A program made the position numbers and the translations under genes. A stretch of DNA of 64,000 nt from Strigamia acuminata (lineage: Eukaryota > Arthropoda > Chilopoda > Geophilomorpha > Linotaeniidae): contig OX442322.1 of the NCBI GenBank assembly GCA_949358305.1, positions 310,001-374,000 of the forward strand, written 5' to 3'. This document shows positions 1 through 9,419 of the stretch, piece after piece. The notes below the pieces were generated by a model. It did not search any database. It worked only from the letters and a program-made list of their open reading frames with translations, and had not been told where the DNA came from. The stretch's first letter is position 1; each line of letters starts with the position of its first letter.

Positions 1-15
1 GAATATCCGGTCGAC

Positions 16-1587
16 ATGACGAATCCTCATCGCAGAAAGCAATTTGCTAAGGAAGCCACCAGCTACCTGATAGACGACGGTTTGCTACTGAAATACCACC
101 CGACGTTTCAGGACGACCTTAGCGGAGCGGGAAACGCGATAAAAGTGGTGGTGCCTGTCTCGCTACACACCCGATTGCTGTGGCTGATGCACGGGCACCC
201 ACTCGCTAGCCACGCCGGCATAGCAAGAACATTGTACCGCGTGAAGCAGATATTTTTTTGGCCCGGAGCCCGCCAGAAAATAACGAAATTTATTCGTCAC
301 TGCTCCCGGTGCCAAGCATGTCGACCTCGCGACAAAGTGGCCAGAAACACAATGTCTCTCGGCCCCTACGCTTCCTTCGATTGTTGGAGTGTTGATTTGA
401 TGGGCCCCAAGCCCACAACAAACAACCGCAACATGTATATACTTGTAATTATGGACGTAGCGACCCGTTGGCCCGAGTTGTACGCCCTCGCGAAGCCCTC
501 GGCGGAAAATATCGCCGAGTGTCTTTACGACGTGGCGTTGCAATTTGGGTTTCCTCGGAAGCTCATTTCCGATAACGGGCCCCAATTCAGGTCCAAAATA
601 TACAAGGAGTTCTGCAAGAAATTTAAGATGGAGATTTCAAACACCTCCACTTATAATCCTCAAACGAACCCCGTGGAAAGGCTAAACAAAGACGTGAAAT
701 ATGCTTTGACGGTGTTCACCGACGTACACAATCGGTGGGATGAGTATCTACGTGAGATAGCGTTCAGCATTCGCTCCACCGTATCAAGAACACGCGACTT
801 CTCACCGGCGTTTCTTAATTTCGCCCGCGAACTAAGAATGCCGTGGGACCCACGAGTTGCGGAGGCAGTGAATGTACTGGACCCCGCTAACCCACACGAG
901 TACGTATGTCGTTTGGAACAGACAATTTCCGACACATATCAGCACCTAATGACTCACATCTTTGACCTACGGGAAAGAGTCGCAGAAAAAGAAGGAGAAT
1001 TAGACTTCACGAATTTCAAGGTCAACGACCTGGTGTGGAAGGAAACACACATATTATCGAATGCTGCGAGGGGCATCGCCGCGGGTCTGGCCGACAAAAG
1101 GGACGGACCCTATGTAGTTGTGGCAGAACACGGCGGCAACGCCTACCAATTGCGCAGATTAACAGATAATAAAAATTTCCAGTCGATCAACGGCCGAAAA
1201 TTAAAACCATATCTACCAGAATTTCGCCAAGAAATATGGCTGGAAGGTCAGACGCACAGCGGCCAAGGTGGCACAGTGGTCGACACATTCCAAAATAACA
1301 ACGAAATTGGCGAGGCAGCAGACGAAGATGACGAATTTTTCGACGCCGAATCCCAACCCGCAGATGCTCCCGATCAAGCGGAGCAAACAGTCTCGGAGAG
1401 GGAGGAAGCAGAAGAAAATACTTCTGAAAAAGAAAAAACAAAATTAAAGGAAGTAAACAATACCGCAACATCGGAGATGAGCGACCAAGTGGGAGCCGAT
1501 ACCACTCGCGAGCAAAAACGCAACCTTCGACCGCGAAAATCGAAGAATCCGTTCATCCAAGACGGAAAAATCACCGGGAGAAACTAG
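16..1587 (+). CDS. Ty3/gypsy pol, integrase C-terminal part (element 1)
   Basis: Integrase end of a gypsy polyprotein; protease, RT and RNase H lie before the window. An HHCC zinc module (HGHPLASHAG, then CSRCQAC) is followed by an rve core with all three acidic residues visible: SVDLMGPKP, ISDNGPQF and NPVERLNKD. The last 120 residues are an acidic linker followed by a basic tail (NLRPRK). The ATG at 16 is probably internal, since the frame is open to the window edge. The integrase of element D (38947-40392) has the same layout and the same acidic/basic tail, so both belong to one gypsy lineage. No stop or frameshift is seen. GC content is clearly higher than in the host genes further right. 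Confidence 0.9.
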   Translation: MTNPHRRKQFAKEATSYLIDDGLLLKYHPTFQDDLSGAGNAIKVVVPVSLHTRLLWLMHGHPLASHAGIARTLYRVKQIFFWPGARQKITKFIRHCSRCQACRPRDKVARNTMSLGPYASFDCWSVDLMGPKPTTNNRNMYILVIMDVATRWPELYALAKPSAENIAECLYDVALQFGFPRKLISDNGPQFRSKIYKEFCKKFKMEISNTSTYNPQTNPVERLNKDVKYALTVFTDVHNRWDEYLREIAFSIRSTVSRTRDFSPAFLNFARELRMPWDPRVAEAVNVLDPANPHEYVCRLEQTISDTYQHLMTHIFDLRERVAEKEGELDFTNFKVNDLVWKETHILSNAARGIAAGLADKRDGPYVVVAEHGGNAYQLRRLTDNKNFQSINGRKLKPYLPEFRQEIWLEGQTHSGQGGTVVDTFQNNNEIGEAADEDDEFFDAESQPADAPDQAEQTVSEREEAEENTSEKEKTKLKEVNNTATSEMSDQVGADTTREQKRNLRPRKSKNPFIQDGKITGRN

Positions 1588-2631
1588 AAAGAAATAAAAA
1601 GGTCAAGACATGTGATTGCGGCGTCGCAAAGTTGAAGAAATTCACTTACGAGAGCTGCAACGCATGTCGAGACATAAAATTCGGCTAAGTCCGAACTTCG
1701 TCATCAGTTATCACCGTCAATATCGAAAAGCGAGATTGCATGACGTATCGGTCGAAACCCCGTAGCGTAACATGCGCACGGCTCGATCGCATACTTCGTC
1801 CCCGTAGCTCCACGCTCACACGGACAAGTCTCGTACCGTACGAGATGCGTCCGTGACCCAGAATCCTCTGCGCCGGTCGGTTTCCGTTTCCGATTGTTCG
1901 CTGAGACGAAAGCACGCGTTTTGTAACCTTTCTCCCTGAAAGTGACCCAAAACCTCTTTTTCTCACGAATAATCTTTAGTTTTCTTGAATGGCCGATCGA
2001 CGCAACCCGAGAATTGACCCCGACGCCTCGTCCTCCAGAGACGAGAGCGAAGGATTGGTCATCGAGGCGGAGGAAGAAGATTGGGATGAGCCGGAGCAAC
2101 AACCACCGGTAACATAAGATCTTCCCGTAAGATCGAAAATGTAATCCGCCGACATCCGACACCATGTCGGATTGTGGCGCGTGATAACTTGACTGATGAA
2201 TTCTTTTTGTATTTATTTTGTTGATTTTCGGTAGAATTGGAGCTCGGGCGCGGAAACCTTTTTCGTGCTCGAAGATACCCGATCTCCAAACCCAGACAAA
2301 GGAATTGTTTGCCAAGATGGCGTCGCTAAAAAATTAGAAAAAATTAAAATCTGAAAGTAACGTTGAAACTTCGTAATAAATTAAAATACGAGTAGAAAAG
2401 CTTAAATAAAAACAACCGATTCTTTTGTATTACGCGACGTTGTTTTGAGCGGACCTCCTGAATCTAAAAAAGGTAGCAAGAGAAAGACTGAGCTACGCCA
2501 GCGGCCAACCACCGCGGACCTGCGAATAATCAGGACGGAGAGGAGCGGCCACAACCGAAAGAAATTTTGGTGCCACCGCCGATCTCGCAATTTTTATCCC
2601 AAATATTGATAAAAAGAGCATCGAAATTAAA
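1588..2631 (+). other. Non-coding gap between integrase and 3' ORFs of element 1
   Basis: About 1 kb without a long frame and without similarity to the LTR at 5491. It holds a 42-codon acidic frame starting with ATG at 1989 (MADRRNPRIDP...). This runs across a possible splice donor (CCG/GTAACATAAG, about 2109), and a pyrimidine-rich acceptor-like tract ends near 2234 (TTTTCGGTAG). A subgenomic spliced RNA feeding the downstream ORFs would explain the gap, but that is inference. Element D has an equivalent gap of about 1.3 kb. Confidence 0.35.
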
Positions 2632-3582
2632 ATGTTTTTAATACTTCATGTCGACCCGCTACAATCATGGGACGCCCTGCCGTCTACAGTGCCCACCAAG
2701 GGCAATATCTTCCGGTTAGCGATGCCGGAATTCATCCCGCGAGCGTATCCAGAGGAAGACACCGATGTCTGGGCCCTGAGATTACGCTACTCCCGAGCGA
2801 TCGAAGAATACTTTGACCGATCGAGGACGCTGGTCGAATGTCTGCCCAGAAAAATACGAGAGAGAGTGGGGCCACGGATTAATCCCGCCTTTAATCCGCC
2901 GAGCCCTATTTTTTCGGAGCTACTTCGAGCCCGGTACGGTGGTACCGAAGCGGACGAGCACACCGGCCTTCGGTGGCGCAACGCCGCGACGCCAGAGGAG
3001 CGGAGACGAATCGTCCGCGAGGAAATCGCTCACCTAGAGCGAACGGCAACCAGTGCCGTAGTGCGAGTTTTGGAGCGGAATGGTTTCTCGACGGGAGAAA
3101 TCAAAGAATGGTTACGAGAGGCCCGCGAAGACCGCCAAGCAACACCGTGGGTGCCGCCCGTCGGCTTTATCGCCACTCAAGCCGAAATGTGGCAGCTACA
3201 TCGAGTCGGCATCCTTCAGAGCGGCACACGAGTCAGGAGGCTAAAGAGACAGGCCTCAAGCTCGATCAGCGGCCCCGCTCAGCTTGGACAGGCCCTCTCC
3301 ACCGAGGAGAGCGGCCCGTCGACAAGTGGGACGCAACCCGGCCATTCGAACAGTTGCGACTCAAGAACACAAACGGTCGTCCAGTCGGGAGGCCTACGCT
3401 CCGTCGTAATAGTACCCGCCTCATCCCACGAATTACGGATAAATCCAGAAGCCGGACCTTCCAACTCGTGGAGCGACCGGGTCGACGAACAGGAGAGACA
3501 AGCGGCTACCGCAGCCGCGCCCTCTCTCTTCCTAGTGCGTACCGTCCGGCCGTCGGACGAAGAGTCGACCATGTTCGACTAA
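2632..3582 (+). CDS. Element 1 first 3' ORF, unknown function
   Basis: A 316-residue GC-rich frame after the integrase. The first 200 residues are charged and predicted helical, with an EERRRIVREEIAHLE segment and a WLREAREDRQATPW motif. The rest is a Ser/Gly/Thr-rich low-complexity tail ending EESTMFD. There is no signal peptide, transmembrane segment or furin site, so this is not an errantivirus-type env. There is no zinc knuckle, so it is not an obvious gag. The ATG at 2632 is the first in frame. It ends with TAA at 3580-3582, and the next ORF continues in the same frame after 105 bases. I do not recognise the family. Confidence 0.6.
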   Translation: MFLILHVDPLQSWDALPSTVPTKGNIFRLAMPEFIPRAYPEEDTDVWALRLRYSRAIEEYFDRSRTLVECLPRKIRERVGPRINPAFNPPSPIFSELLRARYGGTEADEHTGLRWRNAATPEERRRIVREEIAHLERTATSAVVRVLERNGFSTGEIKEWLREAREDRQATPWVPPVGFIATQAEMWQLHRVGILQSGTRVRRLKRQASSSISGPAQLGQALSTEESGPSTSGTQPGHSNSCDSRTQTVVQSGGLRSVVIVPASSHELRINPEAGPSNSWSDRVDEQERQAATAAAPSLFLVRTVRPSDEESTMFD

Positions 3583-3687
3583 GCGGAACCCCCATACAAA
3601 ATCCGAAGAGACTCGATAACCCCTTCGCACGTCGAAACCGCCACCACCAGGCGCAACCGGAAGAGCAGAGCTCGCCGCAGGCAAAGG

Positions 3688-5454
3688 ATGCAAACCCTGC
3701 TAGCGAAACTCGCCGCCGCCGAGAAGAGACCGACCGCCGCCGGTAGTTCGGACTCGCCAAGAGCCGGACCCGCAGCCGTGTCGTCCTCCGATCGGAAGAA
3801 GGGACCCGAAGGATGGTGCGAAACCATCGAAGAAAAAATGGATCTGGACGAAGAGATGGAGCCGGAAAAGCCCATGTCCCGCAGAGAACTGGCAGAGGTA
3901 CTCACCAGCGCCTTCCGCGGATTCTCCGCAAACCGGCCGACGTCCTCCACAGACCAAACAGTAGCGGCGCCGTCCGCACCAACCTTCCATCCTGTCCAAC
4001 CAAGCTGGCCGCCTCTCCTCGAAGCCCCACCACCAGCCATAACTAGATGGGCGCCCCCTGAAGGCATGCGACCAGGCGAGGCGTTCCTAGAATACGTCCC
4101 GCACCAACCACCAGGACTAGCTCCCCCGCCGGTTCCTCCGCCAACTCAGGCACCGAGGCCGGCTCGTGACGCCATGTGGTACGAGGAGAAAGAGCGGGAT
4201 GCCCGAAATCGACGAGAGGCAGCGAATCCCACCTTGGGAGAACTACAGGCCCACCAGGCTGAATGTGAGCACCCCGCTACCGCCGAACGGGCCTTGACGC
4301 AGGCTGACGCCGCTCAGACGGAGCACATCAATTGGGCGATAGCTCAAATGCGCAAACTATCCGCCACTTTTTCGGCAGATCCAAACCGCGCCCTGCCGCT
4401 CAGCCGAAGCAGCTTAAACGCCGAGGTAACACGCGTGATGTCCGAAATCCTGTCTCCCGCCCTCTTCCTGGACGGCCGACAGTCGATGGCCGCCTGGACC
4501 ATAATCGACAGAGAGGGCGTATTTCTGAACAGGGCCCTCTACCAACTTTGGGCCGAGTTTACGCCAGCCGCGGCCGACCTCCGGTTCGAGTTGGCCCGCT
4601 CCATGGAAAACCCGAATTTCCAGTTCGCGAAAATGCGTTCGATGGCGTTCCGCTACAGAAACCCAGGGGTCCACCCGACGTTGCTACGAAAGGTCGCCGA
4701 AGAGGCGTCCGCTAAGGAGGAAACCATCCGCCCCATCGTGGTGGCCGAGACGGTTCCTCCCGAGCCTGCCGCCCATAGTTATATCCCGACTCCAAAGCCT
4801 GTATTCCCGAAGGAACGGAGGGCGAGTAAGCGGCCAAAGTTAATCCCGAAGCGATCACGCAAGGGACCCCAAACTCCCCCGCTGCCGTCGCCCTCGCCGC
4901 CTTCGACGAGCATGGACACCCTGTCCTTGGAGGAAACCACTCCACCGCTGGAAATTCCGTTGCCACCGTCTCCACCGCCTCTGCCTCCACTGGCGCCCGC
5001 GCCAACCCAGCTCTACTTACGACTGGAGGTGGAGTATCCTAACCTACAGATGTCGGAGGCGACTCGTCAAGCGTTGCTGGCCACCCACCGCCAAGGTGAA
5101 TCCTTCCTGCAATGGATGGCGAAGGAGATAAGGTTGACCAACGACCCGATCCTCCACCAGCGGCTCCAGCGGGCTCACCGAGAGCCCCTCACCCCGCCGG
5201 AAACGCAGCGAATGCGTCGATGTCCCAACCGCTTCCCCGCTTCGACCCAAATCTGGGTGCACAAAAGAAGGATCAGCACGGACGGACCTCCCGGCCACAC
5301 GCAGTTTTTTATTAACGAATCGGAGAATCCAGCAAATCTGACCACGTCGCTGCCCGATGGCCTTCCTCCGCCACCGCCAGCCGTTAATCTCCCAATCCTA
5401 CGCCCCCGCGGAGGAAAGTTGCCCGCCATTGCGCTGAGGGACCAGATAGGGTAA
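3688..5454 (+). CDS. Element 1 second 3' ORF, proline-rich, unknown function
   Basis: A 588-residue frame in the same phase as the preceding ORF, ending 36 bases before the LTR. It has an N-terminal region with MDLDEEMEPEKPMSR, long proline-rich stretches (around residues 120-170 and 390-450), a basic patch (RRASKRPKLIPKRSRK) that could be a nuclear localisation signal, and a central helical domain rich in Ala/Arg. Near the C-terminus an STQIWVHKRRISTDGPPGH stretch resembles RSYVWCQLLNKISYD in element D. It could be a gag-like structural protein displaced to the 3' end, or an accessory protein. The open frame from 3583 suggests the two ORFs may once have been one, or are read through the TAA. 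Confidence 0.6.
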   Translation: MQTLLAKLAAAEKRPTAAGSSDSPRAGPAAVSSSDRKKGPEGWCETIEEKMDLDEEMEPEKPMSRRELAEVLTSAFRGFSANRPTSSTDQTVAAPSAPTFHPVQPSWPPLLEAPPPAITRWAPPEGMRPGEAFLEYVPHQPPGLAPPPVPPPTQAPRPARDAMWYEEKERDARNRREAANPTLGELQAHQAECEHPATAERALTQADAAQTEHINWAIAQMRKLSATFSADPNRALPLSRSSLNAEVTRVMSEILSPALFLDGRQSMAAWTIIDREGVFLNRALYQLWAEFTPAAADLRFELARSMENPNFQFAKMRSMAFRYRNPGVHPTLLRKVAEEASAKEETIRPIVVAETVPPEPAAHSYIPTPKPVFPKERRASKRPKLIPKRSRKGPQTPPLPSPSPPSTSMDTLSLEETTPPLEIPLPPSPPPLPPLAPAPTQLYLRLEVEYPNLQMSEATRQALLATHRQGESFLQWMAKEIRLTNDPILHQRLQRAHREPLTPPETQRMRRCPNRFPASTQIWVHKRRISTDGPPGHTQFFINESENPANLTTSLPDGLPPPPPAVNLPILRPRGGKLPAIALRDQIG

Positions 5455-5480
5455 TCGCCCCGATCGATGATCGAAGCTGA

Positions 5481-5490
5481 GGGAGGGACG
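5481..5490 (+). promoter_or_regulatory. Polypurine tract of element 1
   Basis: GAGGGAGGGACG-type purine run directly before the TGTGGTGACC that begins the LTR; the expected plus-strand primer for reverse transcription. Confidence 0.7.
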
Positions 5491-6255
5491 TGTGGTGACC
5501 CTGCGGGTGGTCGTCCCTCCAGTGGACGCCATCCGCATGAGTCACTAGGAAAGGTCAGTTCCCTCGCGTTGGCTCCGCCTTCCCCCCCTGGGAAGCGCGT
5601 GCCCCGAGGGGGTGAGGTGACGCGTGGCCAGCCCCCATTGGCCGAGCCAGGCCCCTCACCCTGGCCTATATCAGGTAGAGTTTCGCGCCCTACAAGCAGA
5701 ACTTACACAAACGACACCAAGAACACAGCAACTACCTCACCGTCAGGCCAACTCCACCAAAAGTTAGGATTGATCGAGGACCGCTGATTCCAGTGCAACT
5801 GTAACTCTCACGAATTTACACTGTGTGTTATTTCCCCGCAAAAGCAGGAAAATAACCCTTGTGGATTCACACCGAATAATCAACCCACGATTATTTCCAT
5901 TGCGAAGTGTCCGAGTGCCCTGTAAGAAACTCCATGTTTCTGGACGGAGCCTTGCGACGCTAAAACCAACCCCTAGACAACAGGCACGGATAGAAGACTC
6001 GAAAGAGCATTCCACCGCGTCCGTGAACGACGAATCCGTGACGAATTTACGACAACTCGAGACGCCGCCTTTGTTCCGCCGACCACGCGGAACCGACGAC
6101 GCCATCTTGAGAAATCCTTTGTTCGACTCTGACCAAGTCGACTCGAGTTTTATACTGAGTATATTTTAAGGCTTACGCCTATTGAATAAACCTATTTGTT
6201 CATTTACATATACTTAGTATTCATTTGGGTAATTTACATATTTAGTAAGATCACA
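5491..6255 (+). repeat. 3' LTR of gypsy element 1
   Basis: It starts TGTGGTGACC right after the purine tract. It has a TATA-like CCTATATCAGG near 5665 and an AATAAA polyadenylation signal near 6184. The end is placed at ATCACA (6250-6255) because TGTG/CACA termini pair, but no second LTR copy lies in the window to prove it. Only the 3' LTR is present because the element runs off the left edge. Copia element A begins almost directly after it. Confidence 0.6.
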
Positions 6256-7260
6256 GGTAAAGTAATACACGTTAGCTCATTAAACCTATCACCAGGTAGG
6301 ACGCGACAAGGCTTTGGTGAGTGTTTGACAGTTATTTAAGTGCCAAATTCGTTTTCTACGCCGAAAGTTAACCCAAGAACGCCCGAGGACGACGTGCGGC
6401 AATTTCGCGGCAATTTTTTCAGTCTCGCGCACCGCAGTGAAGTCGCCGACAAGGGGCGGCAACGCAGTACCGACGTTCCCGTGTTTCCAGTTCTTTCGGC
6501 GACGTTTTTGCGGCGATTTGCAGTGTTTTTCGACGTGAATAGCCTTCATTTACTGCAAGGAGCGGTAATTTGGACAGAAAATTGTGAATATTCGTTTATT
6601 TTCTCCATTGGGACGTGGCACCAGGTTTTGCAATTTCCAAGATGGCGCCGCACAGTTCCTAGTGTTTTGGCAACCAAGGAGGAGGATTTTCACGGTTTTG
6701 CAAGTATTTTCGGAATATTTTCTGTTTATTGACAGCACATTTAGTGTTGTTATATCGTTTCTGGAGACTCCAGACACGATTTTTGATATCTGTGCTTCAT
6801 TTTCGACGAGTTTGAACCGATATCACTCGTTTTGCGGTTTTGACGGCGATTTGCCGACAATTTTGGTCGCCACACGCACTTTGTATGTGCATATCGTGTC
6901 CTCGACGTTTTGTGGACACCAATCACGTTTTTGCGACGTTTGAAGATCGTTTTCGACGGTATTTGCGAAGTTTTTGCATCGCGCCCATCGTCACGACGTT
7001 TCGGCGACGTTTGTGGAGTATCCGCAACACGCCCGTCGTTCCTACATTATTTTGCTGGAGACTCCAGCAATTGTAGTGAAATTTTACATGCCTTTTTGGT
7101 TATTTTGTGGCCAAAAATCAGCAATTTCGTATGTGCGGAGTATTCGCAACCACTTCGGGCCGTATTTATTTATTTTGGTTTATGTGTGCGGAGTATTTGC
7201 GACACATTTACTTAATATTTGCGGAGTATTCACAATTTGCAATTTGCAATTTTTCCAATC
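6256..7260 (+). other. Leader region of copia element A
   Basis: About 1 kb without a supported gene, preceding the gag ATG. It carries repeated CGACGTTT/TTTGCGAC-like strings, also seen in the leader of element B. The position expected for the primer binding site (near 6294) reads AGGTAGGACGCG rather than the clean initiator-tRNA match found in B, so priming would be impaired. Confidence 0.5.
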
Positions 7261-8541
7261 ATGACTTCGAAAGAACGGCCAGCGTTTGATTTATTAAATG
7301 GCACAAATTACAATTCCTGGAAGGATAATTGTGAACTTTTATTACGTGAAAAAGGACTTTGGAAGTTCATTCTTGGAACAGAAGCAGTACCGGATCCACA
7401 GACTGCTTCTGCCAAAGAAAAACGTGTATTTGAGAAGAGAAAAGAACGTGCCAGTACGATTATTGGTTTTGCGTGCGATGAAGTCCGTCGACCAATTGCT
7501 ATGGCGCATGATGATGCGAAGAAAGCGTGTGGAGCGCTTAAAGCGGCGTATTCTCCTATCACCATGGCACACAAACTGCAATTAACGAGAGATTTTTGGG
7601 ATTTGGCTGTACAGCCGAATGAATCAATTCCTTAGTTTGTGAATCGACTTGAACGTTTATGTTTGCGTTTGGAAGAGGCCAAAAAGCCAGTGGGAGATGA
7701 CGATAAAATTTGCCAGTTGATTAGCCGGCTTCCTCCGGCATATGAACTTGTTTGTGGGCAAATTCATCATTGGCCAGCGATAGATTTAACTTTTGCCAAA
7801 GTGAAAGATAGACTTTTTGATGAATATAATCGTCTTTTGGCGAAGGACAATTTTGTCGAAACCTTTTCCAACGCGCAGTCACATTCTTATTCTCTAGTAG
7901 ACCCATCAACGGTCAAGAAACCGTCGCAGCGCCCCAATTGGCAAGCAGTGGGCACTAAGCCAACATTTCCTAAGCGTTCTGAACCGTCAGAACGACCTGC
8001 GCCTTTGACACTGGGATCCAAAGGAGAATTTCGTTGTTTTAATTGCGGTGGTTTGGGACATCCTGCCAGAAATTGCCCAACACCACGTCAACAGAGACCA
8101 AGTGAAAGCAATCAACGGAATGAAGGCAGTGCTAATCAATCAACATTGACACAGTCGGTGCCATCGAAAACGAAGAGATTTAATAAGAAGAAATTGACGG
8201 CACAAGCGACTGAGCAGCCCACCACTACACCTGAAGCCCAATATGCTTTTGAGGAAGTTGGAGGCTTCTTTACACAGAGTCTAAGCGAGGGACATATTGT
8301 TAATGTCGGGGATCGGAAGAATGAGTGGCTTATTGACTCAGCCACAACTGATCACATTTCTTCGCAGAAACATTGGTTTTGTAATTTAGAACCAATTAAA
8401 TCTTTTGGCTTGACTCTGGGTGAAGGAACTTCATGTGTACAGGCTAGGGGTACGATTGTGATTGAAACTGATGAAATGGTGTTAAACGTGAACTCTGTTT
8501 ATATAATTCTTTGTATGCTCCGAATTTTGGCAGAAATTTAA
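7261..8541 (+). pseudogene. Copia A gag and protease, interrupted
   Basis: Starts MTSKERPAFDLLNGTNYNSW, the usual copia Gag opening with an LNGxNYxxW motif. A TAG at 7633-7635 (probably from CAG) interrupts the frame, which then continues in phase. A CCHC zinc knuckle (CFNCGGLGHPARNC) lies near 8035. The protease site reads WLIDSATTDHI near 8328, where family members have DSGA, so glycine is replaced by alanine. The frame closes at 8541 and the pre-integrase region continues in another frame from about 8511, indicating an indel. Confidence 0.85.
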
Positions 8542-9416
8542 TTCTCCGTACTGGGGCAGCTATTCGAGGTGCTGATGGCCTTTTAGAAGTTTTGGGTAGA
8601 AATCGTGACACAATTTTATTGCAAGCTGTGCAGCGTGGCGATTTATTTGTGATGAACGGCCGCACCGTACTGCCGCAGTCAGCTCCTCAAGTTAACGAGC
8701 TTTATTCGACTGTTTTCAGCAATACTGTAAAAGTCAAAGAACCGGAACAGATTTCACTCTCGACATCATGTCCAGATATTGACGTATGGCATGCGCGTTT
8801 TGCACATTTTCACATGCGTGGTATTGTGAATCTGGCACACGATGACGATATTAAGGGAATTAATCTTAAGAATAACAAATTTAATCCGATATGCCCGACT
8901 TGTAAGATTTCTAAATCAATCAGGGTAGTTTTTAAAGGAATTGATCGTATATCTTCTACACAACCTCTTGAGTTAGTACATTGTGATCTGTGGGGACCAG
9001 CCACTATATACCCTGCCATGGATGGCAGTCTTTACTTTTTAGGTATAACTGACGATTTTAGTCGTTTTGTGTGGGCTATTCCACTTAAAAGTAAATCAGA
9101 TACTTTCTTAGCTTTTATTAAATGGCAAAAACAAGTGGAAAACCAAACAGGTCGCAAATTGAAACGACTCAGAACGGATAATGGATTGGAATTTATAAAT
9201 ACGTCTTTTCGCGAACATTGTGGGAAAAGCGGTATTGTTCATGAACAGACTAACGTTTATGCGCCAGAGATGAACGGAGTAGCCGAACGCCTTAACAGAA
9301 CTCTTGTTGAAGCAATTCAATCTATTTTTGTAGAAACAGGGTTACCAAGGGTTTTATGGGGTGAACTTTTGCACACTGTAGTTTATCTTAAGAACCCTTC
9401 CCACATGCTCGGTTAA
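8511..9416 (+). pseudogene. Copia A integrase
   Basis: Contains the GAG-pre-integrase segment (VWHARFAHFH, CPTCKISKS) and the rve core with the complete catalytic set: LVHCDLWGP, RTDNGLEF and NGVAERLNRTL. The frame ends at a TAA at 9414-9416, just after KNPSHMLG. The expected sequence continues in another frame (RKCYVSHLKRIG), which indicates a 1-bp deletion near 9410. The catalytic residues remain, so decay is recent or by frameshift only. Confidence 0.85.
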
Positions 9417-9419
9417 AGT

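Noticed and set aside
2973-3746. 257-codon arginine-rich plus frame overlapping the element 1 ORFs
   Set aside because: GC-rich shadow of the 2632-3582 frame; its composition is that of a shifted reading and no motif is seen.
2632-5454. Envelope gene of an errantivirus
   Set aside because: No signal peptide, furin site, fusion peptide or transmembrane segment.
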